From contig NC_018210.1 of assembly GCF_000219625.1 (NCBI RefSeq), positions 1,984,001 to 2,048,000 of the forward strand: a stretch of 64,000 nucleotides of DNA, read 5' to 3'. The DNA comes from Zymoseptoria tritici IPO323 (Eukaryota; Ascomycota; Dothideomycetes; Mycosphaerellales; Mycosphaerellaceae). The position numbers and the translations under genes were made by a program. Of the stretch, positions 9,900 to 18,798 are shown one piece after another. The notes under the pieces are model-generated. The model ran no database searches, was not told where the DNA came from, and saw nothing but the letters and a program-made list of their open reading frames with translations. The stretch's first letter is position 1. Each line of letters starts with the position of its first letter.

Positions 9900-12264
9900 C
9901 TATGAGGCATTACTCGGCTGCAGTGTATGCGTATGGTTCGGCGCCTTGATCACCACGCCATTCTCCTCCTGCCGACACACCAAACTGTTCTGCACCCACG
10001 AATCCGCCAAAATCTCATCCATGTCCGCTCGCTTCTTGGGGTCCAGCTCGAGCATCCGTCCGATGATATGTCGAGTCTCTCTCGGAAGCAATCTGAGCAA
10101 CCTAATCGGACCCTTGATCGTGGGCTGATTCTCGGGCGGTATTGAAGGGTTCGTCGCCTTCTTCTCATCGTTCCCATTGTGATCTCCGTCGTTGCTGGCA
10201 TTCCGTGATGGAGGCGCGGTCCTCGCGTTCGCAACAGATCTACGATGCGAGTCAAGAACCTTGTCCTGATCCGGGTCAGGGGTGGCGACGAAGAGGCGGT
10301 ATGAATTATCTGAGAGTCGAGGTGCCTTCCAGGGAAAGCGACGGAGTGTCATGCAGCAGAACATGATTGCGATCGACCAGATGTCGGTCGGCCGGGGATC
10401 ATACTTTGAGTGATCGTACACTTCCGGGGCAAGGTATGGATCAGATCCGACAACGCCTGAAATATGGTTAGCCAAAGCATTCAAGTATCATGACACTCCT
10501 CCACTCACCAGTCGCCAAAACGACCTCATTCTCAAAGGGATATCTGAACACCACCGCACTTCCAAAGTCAATCAACTTCATGATCCCCTGATCGTTGATC
10601 ACCACATTGTCAAGCTTGAGATCTCGATGTGCCAAACCCATGCTGTGAAGATATAGCACGCCGCTCAACACTTGCAGCGTCGCGCAGGTGACCTCTTCCC
10701 TCCCCATCTTGCCCGTCATGACTGTCGCAAACAAGTCAAACGGCGCAAACTCCATCACTTCGAACCATCTGCCCTTCTCGTGCACTATATCGATCGTTTC
10801 GATGACGTTGCCGTGATGGAGGGTGGAGCCGATGCAAAACTCGGCCGTCACCTTCTTGTTGTATTCTCGTTCGCTCTCGTATGCGTGTCGGTCACGGAAT
10901 TGCTTGACTGCGAAGACGGTGCCATCTCCACTCCTCTTCATGAGACGAACAGAGCCACCTGCACCGGATCCCAACATTTTGCCAAACTTTCCATACTTCG
11001 ATGCCAGACCATGGTCATCGGCGAATGGCACGACCGGTGCATTTCCAGTCGTGGGTCTCGAAGCCGGTGGTGTTCTTGTCCCATTTGGCGAATTCGCTCT
11101 TGATCTTGCCTTGTCCTTCTCCTTGTGTTTGTGGTCTCCGCCTCCCAATCCCTTGAAGAAGCGCTTGAGGTTGGACTTTGAACCGTGATTCCCTTGTGCT
11201 TTCTCATTGATTGTGCTTGAGCTGTCGCTGTGATCATTCTTGTGTCCGCCAAAGAACACGCTGGAGCGTTTATTCTCCTCGGTGCTGTGATCATTCTTTT
11301 GTCCGCCAAAGAAAATGCTGGAGCGTTTATTCTCCTCCGTGCTGTGATCATTCTTGTATCCGCCGAAGAAACCGCTAGAGCGCTTCTCCTCATTCCTCAT
11401 GATCGGCAATCCACTCGGCGTCTGCTTGGGCAGACCAGGCATGGGCGGCAGGCTTGGCCCGCTTCCAGAAGTCGTGAAGCCAATCGCTGGATCGCGGTTA
11501 CCAAATCGAAAGCGTGATTCGGAGGTCTCCGAGGTTTGTGCAACGGAAGTACGCTTGCGAGAGCTGTCCGAGCTCGGAGTGTATGATCTGGGTGTGCCGG
11601 GGGCAGTGCTGCTGGGTGTATCGCTGGGGCTGATGTCCTTGGACGGCGGCTGCGAGTCGTTGGACGGTCCCACAGAATTCGACGGTTGCTGCTTTGGGTG
11701 TGAGGATACTGGTTCCGCGCGCTGTGGTGATGTTGATCTCTGAGGGGTCATAACATCAGTGGGTGGACGGACCGCCGGAGCGGATGTGACGGTCTTGCCG
11801 GCATCTCGCGAATGGGTGGCAGCGGGTGTGAGTGGTGGAGAGTGCACGGTGGATCCAGGAGGTGAGTGCTTGGGCGAGTTGTGATCCGAGCCCGCTTGCA
11901 TTCGTTGAATACGCTGCGGCGTTGCGGATCCAGAAGGGACCTGCGAAAGAAAGATACACTGTCAGCGACTCGTTTCGAGCAGGCCAAAAACATGGCGGCT
12001 TCGTGCTGTTTGGCGGGATGAAACAATGACGGCACGTACACGTGAAACTGGTTGCGAGCCAGGCAGCGAGAGTGGCTCAAAAGCGTGGTGCTGCATGCGC
12101 GAGGCTTGGATGTTGTTCTGTAGGGTATCGCGCAGTTGTTGCAGCTCTTTCTGGGCATCGGGGTTGAGATCATCCTCTCGACGACGATCACGGTCGCCCA
12201 ATCCCGCGGCGATCTCTTGCTCCTTGCCCGTGGCCGGCACGAAAGCCTTCTTAATGGCGTCCAT
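9900..12264 (-). CDS. HAL4/SAT4-like serine/threonine protein kinase
   Basis: Three exons (12264-12040, 11940-10509, 10456-9900) give 737 residues; introns of 99 and 52 bp close in phase. The start is the ATG at 12264 ([13 protein letters not shown]); the frame has no earlier ATG. A long Ser/Pro-rich N-terminal half contains three 19-residue repeats (about 261-318). The kinase domain runs from about 395 to 690: [11 protein letters not shown] glycine loop, AVKQF lysine, HRDLKLDN catalytic loop, DFG (IDFGSAV), and APEVYD. These features fit the fungal HAL/NPR kinase group (yeast Sat4/Hal4 and Hal5), which stabilises plasma-membrane potassium and nutrient transporters and affects salt tolerance. 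The exact subfamily is inferred. The C-terminal tail is rich in Asn and Asp. Confidence 0.85.
11215..11385 (-). repeat. Three in-frame 57-bp repeats in the kinase gene
   Basis: Units at 11385-11329, 11328-11272 and 11271-11215 each encode KRSSxFFGGxKNDHS followed by TEEN (first two) or a diverged end (third). The period is exactly 57 bp, so the frame is kept. The units sit in the disordered N-terminal half, before the kinase domain, and each carries a basic-Ser-Ser phosphosite-like motif. Confidence 0.9.
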
Positions 12265-13254
12265 GTTTTGCAACAGCGGTCAATAGCCGAGCCAGGTGGA
12301 TTTTCAGGGATGATGTTGGTAGAAGTTCGCGACGCCCGCGGTACCTCCGACGTGGCTTGTCCAGTGAATGGAGGGGTGATGTGCCCTATCGATACGACGC
12401 GCGTGGGAGGGCTATCGAGTAGTAGGTACGTCAGTCAGGACCGTTCCGTGGAGGTGAAAATCCGGTCGTCTCCGTGCAGGCGATTGGCGGCCAGTGTAAT
12501 GAGGGAACGATGCAGCAATGTCCACGAGACGAGGGCTGGTTCAATCGGCGCGGTAACCGGCAATGGCAATGGCTTGAATGCTCGGGTAGGGTGGTCCTGG
12601 TTATCGCGGGCGGAGATGAGGCGGAGAGGGCCTGCGGTGGTGGAAGGATGTCGGTGTTGTCGATGGAGGTGGTGGTGGGAGAATTCGAAGCCGAGATTGA
12701 TGAGAGAGGGCCGTCGGTTCGCAGAGCAGACTCGGCGATGATGATGCTGATGTGAGTCGACCTCGGAGGGGCAGAACCGTCAATTAGTCAGGCGGAAGCG
12801 TGGTCGGTGGTCGGTGGCTTGGGAGATGATCGGCCGTGCAGCCGGATCAACGACTTTTTGGTGGGAGTGAGAGAGTCTTGTTCATCAAGAGGGAACAGGA
12901 ACAGGAACGGGAATGTCGTTGTTGATGTTGAGATGGTCAAAGAGTACAGAAGCAGAGGATACGAAGAGACAGCGACTACGGAGCGAGGGAGTGAGTAAGC
13001 AGAGTGGACTCTAGTTCTACCCGAAGGACAAGCATCTTCTTCTGCGATTGATTTCTCTGTTTTTCTTGTGAACAAAACCTTCACCCTTCCTTCAGTCTTT
13101 TGGTGCACTGGTGGGGCTGTCAGTCCGAGTCAATCAACAGCGACGGAACAGCCCTCCCGGCCATTTCTCGGCCTTAAGACGCCCCGACTGCCGCAATCGG
13201 CAACCGCACATTAGAACATATTTATCGCCTCATTTCCTGTCCGTTTCGACGCAA
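12265..13254. other. Kinase 5' region, no gene recognised
   Basis: About 1 kb upstream of the kinase ATG. Several overlapping frames are open (for example 12136-12741 + and 12788-13108 -) but none has recognisable features. It most likely holds the kinase promoter and 5' UTR, bordered by the transposon relic. Confidence 0.4.
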
Positions 13255-13421
13255 TATAGTTAGCGTAATAGATACACCTCCGGTCCATAAACGGCGTAAA
13301 CTTACCTTATTTAACACTTAACCTCGTGTAGCAATCCGGTGCGGTAATCTAGCAATACCTCTAACTACGCTAGTCGGACGACTAACTAGCTCGTTAGTGT
13401 CAGAGGCTGGTGCCTGAGGCT

Positions 13422-13440
13422 GCATCGGCTGTGCCGATGC
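13422..13440. repeat. Perfect 8-bp hairpin in an un-RIPed island
   Basis: GCATCGGC and GCCGATGC are separated by TGT. The hairpin lies at the start of a GC-richer island (about 13385-13620) that keeps CpA and TpG dinucleotides, unlike the decayed sequence around it. Confidence 0.6.
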
Positions 13441-14588
13441 CTAGGCCAACGCCCAACGGACGAACGCCGGTTCAGAAATCCACTAGGCCGAATCGGGAAC
13501 AAGCTTCCTTTCGGCCGACTGGAAGGCCACGTATACGCCAAGCGACGCTACGCGCACACACAGCTTATACTCGACGTTCCGTTGTTCTAGATAGATCTTC
13601 TTTTCGGTAGCTTTAGAATTTCATACATTCGGATCTGGACCTTTGTGCGCAACTTCGGTTCAGACCCTTATAGTTAGCGCTATAATAGGAATAGTAGATG
13701 TTATTGCCGCTATAGCCGGAAGGTTATATATATTCGTATCGTTTACGCGTTACGTTAGCGTTCTCGTACACCCTTACTAATACTAATACTACTACTACTA
13801 TATGCTCGTAATATAGTTAGTTCGGCCCTTAAGCGACTTACTATAGCGACTCGTCGTTATAAGGGCAGCGGACGACACTACTATTACCCCCCTCGGTCTA
13901 CTACGGCGACGTCCTTATCGGTAATACGTTTACCGGCTCGAGCCCTTTAGAGCGGCGTTAGTAATAGTAGTAATACTACGCCTTCGAGTAGTAGTACGCC
14001 TTCGAGTAGTAGCGCGCCTTCGAATAATAGCGGTAATAGTAAGGATATCGCTACGAGCCGCCGCGTTTCGAGTAGCTACGGCCGAGCTATTATAAACACT
14101 ATTAAGTCTAGTATATAGCATTACGCTATAAGGAGCATAATAGCGTTATAATACTAGTAGGGCCTACTATTCGTATAGACTTAAGTCTATTACTATAGCC
14201 TCTTACTTACTAGCCTCTCGCTTACCGGCTAGTCGTAGAGCTAGCCGTAGAGTTAGTTATAGTACCGGTTAAAGGAAGCTCGGCTAAGCTAGTAGTACTT
14301 ATATCGGATAATTCTTAGGTAACTATAACGCCGGATCCGAGGTAGAAGAAGGAGGTAGAGGTAATAGATGCGACTAATCCTAATAAGGAAGATAATAGCA
14401 ATAGCTTGCTAGTTAAACTACCGAAAATTAGTTAACGTAGAGCGGTGCTTAAGAAGCTAGAGTAATTATACGTACGATAAGTAGATTATAGTATAGTAGA
14501 CGATCTTTAATTATATAGAAGCTACTATTAAAGAGACTAGCCTTGCTAAGTTCTTTAAGACTATTAAGCTAGCTCTTATACGGTAGAC

Positions 14589-14602
14589 TAATCCGCCGTA
14601 TA
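14589..14602. repeat. Left 14-bp target-site duplication of the insertion
   Basis: TAATCCGCCGTATA at 14589-14602 is repeated exactly at 15460-15473, flanking the un-RIPed insertion. Deleting the insertion and one copy restores the interrupted reading frame, as expected of a target duplication. Confidence 0.85.
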
Positions 14603-15061
14603 GACGGCCGAACAGACTGCACCTTCACGCGGTGGCCGTCGTAAGTACCTTCCTCGGAAGGGAAACTAAGACAGTCTGGAAGAAACCTCCTCGAAAACCT
14701 CTCGAAATCCGCCCGAAATCCTTCTCGAAATCCGCCTCGAAACACAAGCTACAGAACAACAGCACGATTCGAACGAATAGCCCTCTACGCTACGAACGAG
14801 AAGAAGAAGAAGAAGAAGCAGTCCACTCTGCCCTATACGCGCACCTCCTCGAAATCCGAACCGAAATCGCATGTCCCTTCTCTAGAGACTTCGTCGCCCT
14901 CGAAGGAAGCATACATACACTTTAAAGAGCTAGAACTCGGTAGAATCTACAACTCTGCGATTAACCTACGTAGCTGTATACGTTTAGAAGCGGTATACAG
15001 TTCTACAAAGGCATATTAAGGATAAGAGGGGGCAGCGAGTTAGACAGCTGCTTTTGCACTG

Positions 15062-15153
15062 CTTTTGCACTACATTCTGCACTGCTTTTGTACTGCATTC
15101 TGCACTGCTTTTGCACTGCATTCTGCACTGCTTTTGCACTGTATTCTACGCTC
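15062..15153. repeat. Four tandem 23-bp units
   Basis: Units at 15062-15084, 15085-15107, 15108-15130 and 15131-15153 follow the pattern CTTTTGCACTGC then ATTCTGCACTG with few substitutions; a partial unit precedes them. The array is internal to the un-RIPed insertion. Confidence 0.85.
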
Positions 15154-15370
15154 CTTTTTTTCGAATTTGCAGCGTGCGTGCGAAGCGGAAGGATCCGCTG
15201 AAAATTCTGCAAAAAGCTTGGCGCGAAAATTCTGCAGCCTTAGGCCGCAGCAACACTCGTTTGATTTCCTTTGTCTCGCATTTGTTTAAAGTCCTTTAGC
15301 ATTGCCTTAGGCACGGGGTTTCCCCTAAGGTCAAAGAATACCGAAGAATTTGATTGTAAATAGATCTACT

Positions 15371-15391
15371 GCCTTGCCCTTAGGGCAAGGC
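15371..15391. repeat. Perfect 9-bp stem-loop near the 3' end of the insertion
   Basis: GCCTTGCCC (15371-15379) pairs with GGGCAAGGC (15383-15391) around a TTA loop, about 40 bases before the (CAAA)n tail. Stem-loops near the 3' end are often recognised by the reverse transcriptase of LINE elements, so it may be a retrotransposition signal; that role is inferred. Confidence 0.7.
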
Positions 15392-15459
15392 CGTCCTACA
15401 TAGTCTTGGACTCCGAAAGGACGTAAATGGAACAAACAAACAAACAAACAAACAAACAA

Positions 15460-15473
15460 TAATCCGCCGTATA
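15460..15473. repeat. Right 14-bp target-site duplication of the insertion
   Basis: Exact copy of 14589-14602, directly after the tetranucleotide tail. Confidence 0.85.
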
Positions 15474-16439
15474 AGACGGAAGTCTTATAAAGAACGGTAC
15501 TTAGTAACGCTACTCGTAAGGGCTAGGTCTAAGAGTATAAGGATCTTATAAAGCGCTATATTATCGGCACTAGTAGGCTAGAGTCTTAGGCTTACTAGTT
15601 TTGTAGCTAGTAGATCGAGCTTATAAAGTAGCGTAAGGAGTATTAGGAAAGGAAGTCGAAGTCTATATAGTAGCTAAAGGAGGAAGACGAGCGTAAGGAG
15701 CGTTACCGGACGCGGTCGTTAAAGAGGGCTCGCGATCGAGTAGATAGTAGGGATAAGGCCGGCGAGGCTAAGGATAGTAATAATCGTAAGGAGTCTACTA
15801 AGGAGTCTACTAAGGTTTAGTTAATACCGGATAGTCGCCCTAGAGGCAAACGTAAGTTAGCAAAGAAGGCTAAAGAAGAAGAACGTCGAATCCGAGCTAA
15901 TGCTACTACCGCTATCGATAGTATAAACGCGTAGATAGCTAAGGATCGTAAGGCTAATGCGGAGGCATAGAAGAACATAATAGAGGTGCTAAATAGGCTC
16001 GTAACGATGCCGGCGAACGACGCCGCCGTTAAGGGCTTGTCGAAGAAGGTAGATACATTAATAGAAGTAGTAAGTAAGCTCGTCGAGAAGGAAGATACGG
16101 TTAATTAATTTATAAGCAATATTAGTCGAGTGTTAGACGTTATAGTAGTTTTTTAGCAATTACGAGGAGGAGTTCGGAAATCTAGCATTTAAAAACACCT
16201 TTACTAAAATTTATAGTATAGCTACTAAAAACAGCGCTAAGAACTTAAGCTTTAGATTTACTAACTCCTCTACGTAACTCGAATGTAACTAAATATAAAA
16301 AAGTGCAACATTTCGTTCTCTACCTGTCCTTTTAGACCCCTAAACGTACTAATAGTCGAATATTCCTTTCTACCGCTAAGAACCTCCTTTTTTAATATAA
16401 TAACGACGACACTACCGCCCCTTCTACTACCGTCCCTTC

Positions 16440-17330
16440 TACTGCCGCCCTTAGTCCTATCGATATGCACCGAGATACTCCTTAAGAGATAGAGGTACGT
16501 ATATAAAGGTAGCCTAATATATACTCTCTCTACCGTCTTCGTATCGAAGATACTAGATATAGTTTTGTAATAACATAGCAACTAAGCGGTAGGCTAAGTA
16601 AGGCTAGCACTCGCTTCTAATATTAGAGCCCTTATTTACGTATCCGAAGAGCTTCTAATTCGTACTAAAAGTATACTCTACGTATATCCGAGCCTATAAG
16701 TATAGGAAGTTAGCGCGCTACTAATTGCGACTTAGATAGATATAGCTACCTACTACTGCCGCCTATAGCTCGATTATAGTATAACAACTACGGTATATAC
16801 TATTACTATATATATATATCTCGCCCTCCGCTCGGCCCTCGAATAACCTCCTTAACCTCCTTTCTACGCCGGAATCTACGAACATCTAGAAGTCGTTCTC
16901 GGGCCTAAGGAACGGCTAAGAGGCATATATAATTAGACTATTAGGTGCTACTATTGCTTAGAACTTCTCGCTATAGTCCTTATAATAGCCGGTATAATAT
17001 TCCCTCTATCGCTAATAGTCGCTTAGCTATACGAAGTCGAAGAACGTACTATCGATAAAGGCCTATACGTTCCTAAACCCTATAGCTCTATAATACCGCT
17101 TATACCTCTTTAGCGTAGTAATGTTACGTAGCGGCGGCTACTATTCTAGCATCTTACCGAATGTTTCTAATAATAGCTCTATCGTACTATTAAAGACTTA
17201 AGATATCTACGAATAAGTACGACCTATAGATAGGGTAGTATATCGAGTAGGAAACGCTATTCGAGCTAATATAAGATATAGAGCTTACTCTAGCTCTATA
17301 ACATATCTATATAATCTAGAGCTAATAAAA
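16440..17330 (-). pseudogene. RIP-inactivated PIF/Harbinger DDE transposase
   Basis: Reading the minus strand in one frame through TAG/TAA codons gives a recognisable Harbinger (DDE_Tnp_4-type) transposase. The first catalytic region reads AFIDSTFFDF (family form F.DGT). It is followed by YYTGYYKDYSEKF*AIVAPNSLI, matching the family YSGYKK.HG.K.Q.I..P.G, then FLRPENDF, YSNSIYRSCYTII (second Asp region, apparently Asp to Asn) and IYVEYTFSTN (third acidic residue). Stops are TAG/TAA at positions where Gln or Trp is expected. The fossil runs C-terminally into the frame near 16581-16460. The N-terminal limit is uncertain. The enzyme is certainly inactive in this copy. Confidence 0.78.
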
Positions 17331-17775
17331 CGTAGGCGTTTATAGCTAAGGAGCAATAGTGCTAGTCTACGTAGTTATGCCTTCGATAGCCTTGTCTCGA
17401 TATAGACGTTGTCGTCCTTAATAGCGTCTATCGTCTAGTAGAAATAGCTATACTTATATATCTTCCTTTTAGTATATACCCTTACGCTACGCTATACTCT
17501 TACGAGTGCTAATGCCTTATTCTTAGCCGCTCTTATTATAGCTAGCATAGTCTGTAACAGCCTCCTTCTACGAGCCCTTACGCGAGCCCTATGCATCTGC
17601 ATCTATAACACTACTACCGCAATAGCTAGCCGACGTCGATTATCTATAGATCCGGTAAATTTACGACTCTACGAGCGACAACGCGAGCGACAATATAAGG
17701 ACGACGCGACGAATACACGCTACTACCGGCATTACTATATCGAGCAAGCGTAAACGACAACCGAGGTAATAAACA

Positions 17776-18798
17776 AGGTTGAAGACTAATAGTGAGCCGG
17801 CACCCCCTTAAGCATAAACTCCACCTTTGAGAACGCACGAGCCATGAACATGGTGTTGGAATTGGAGCGATAAATATGTTCTATTGGCTTCCATTCCGCC
17901 TTCTACCGATGCACGCCTTGACTTGACGCCCTGGTCACACAGCATCAGTATCCATCCCAAGCTCACGGTGTCGTCGTCGTCGACAATCCGACGGGTCCAT
18001 ACAATGCCTAGTATTCATAAGCACGCAACGAAACAACATTCCTCTCCACCAAAACCCATCCAGCAACTCATCCTCCCGCATTAACCATCTCCTCACCCGG
18101 CCATCAGAACTACCGGAATCCCAGCTCACAGTGAATTTTCCACCGAACAAACAATTTTTTCAGCCTCGCCCTCAAGTCAAGGGTATCCCTGCAACATCTC
18201 AAAGTACCGAAGAAGAACGCCACAATGGTTGACCCGCAGCCGCTCGACTCAGAGGAGAGAGATCCGCAAACCACATCGCACGTGTCTCGGTCCTCCTTAC
18301 TCGGCATAGTGATCGTTCTCCCGACCTTGGGTCTTCAAACCTGCCTAGGCATCTCACGGCTATTCGACTTTGACACAAATCCGAGGATGTTCAATCACCA
18401 CAAGCCATGCCGAATAAGTCCTCAATCGTTGAACACGAGATGCCTCGGATATTGACATGACTTGGTCTCGAGTGAGAGCTGTCCTATCGTACGGCCGCAT
18501 CGTTTTCGTATGTTGTGCGGTGGTATGCCGAAGCTGGTTAATGTTGTTCTTCATCGTGGCAGACGACATAAACAAAAAATCTCGGGAATGTTGATACACG
18601 TCGAATGAATGCTCTGTAAACCACGTCCTTGATACAACAACAATTTGAGACCATAAAGGGAATGGGTATACGCAGTCCATCTCAAAAATCCCCATGCACA
18701 TCCATCCGCAACGCCATCGCAATGCAATGCAACCATCGCCATTCTGAACCGCCACAAAAGAGACTTCTCTCCGTCAATCCCATGTCCACCTCGCTCCA
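17776..18798. other. Intergenic region between transposon relic and dynein 3' end
   Basis: About 1 kb of normal base composition. It should contain the dynein 3' UTR and terminator. Small frames (17884-18084 +, 18360-18755 -) show no recognisable features. Confidence 0.45.

Larger units (their letters stand above)
14603..15459 (+). mobile_element. Non-LTR-type (LINE/SINE-like) insertion with (CAAA)n tail
   Basis: This 857-bp segment keeps normal CpA and TpG content while its surroundings are RIP-mutated. It is flanked by a 14-bp direct repeat and ends in a pure tetranucleotide tail (CAAA repeats, about 15431-15459). A long duplication plus a simple 3' tail is the hallmark of target-primed reverse transcription, so a 5'-truncated LINE (Tad-like) or a SINE-like element is most likely. 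No reverse-transcriptase frame is present. Before the tail are two stem-loops, one with arms CCTTAG/CTAAGG (15305-15330) and a perfect one at 15371-15391, and a 23-bp tandem repeat. The frames at 14632-14925 and 15054-15299 lack recognisable motifs. Confidence 0.78.
14488..16108 (+). pseudogene. RIP-inactivated accessory frame of the transposon, split by an insertion
   Basis: After removing 14603-15473 (the insertion plus one target copy) a single frame runs from about 14488 to a TAA at 16106-16108. Downstream of the junction the frame holds 14 internal stops, 12 TAG and 2 TAA and no TGA, as expected when CAG, CAA and TGG codons are hit by RIP. The decayed product is rich in Lys, Arg and Glu, with a likely coiled coil near the C-terminus (for example NAEA*KNIIEVLNRLV). 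I do not recognise its family. It may be the second protein of the Harbinger element or belong to another element. Its true 5' end is not resolved. Confidence 0.65.
13255..17775. mobile_element. RIP-degraded PIF/Harbinger-type DNA transposon region
   Basis: Base use changes abruptly: TpA is very common while CpA and TpG are almost absent; for example 14161-14220 contains neither CA nor TG. CpG remains frequent, the classical RIP pattern. Within it lie a minus-strand Harbinger-like transposase fossil (about 16440-17330) and a convergent plus-strand frame (about 14488-16108), both full of TAG/TAA. Harbinger elements typically carry two genes, so one element could explain both, but terminal inverted repeats were not found by eye and the borders are approximate. 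Two stretches (13385-13620 and 14603-15459) lack the RIP pattern. The flanking genes are intact. Confidence 0.8.

Noticed and set aside
9619..10128. 169-codon plus frame
   Set aside because: Its second half is antisense to the kinase C-terminus and it has no recognisable content.
14632..14925. 97-codon plus frame within the insert as a gene
   Set aside because: Made largely of short CTCGAAATCCG-type repeats; no recognisable domain or start context.
15062..15153. Possible CRISPR-like array
   Set aside because: Units are contiguous 23-bp tandem repeats with no spacers, inside a retroposon-like insert in a eukaryotic genome.
16270..16581. 103-codon minus frame as an independent gene
   Set aside because: It is the stop-free tail of the RIP-decayed Harbinger transposase and continues the same frame.
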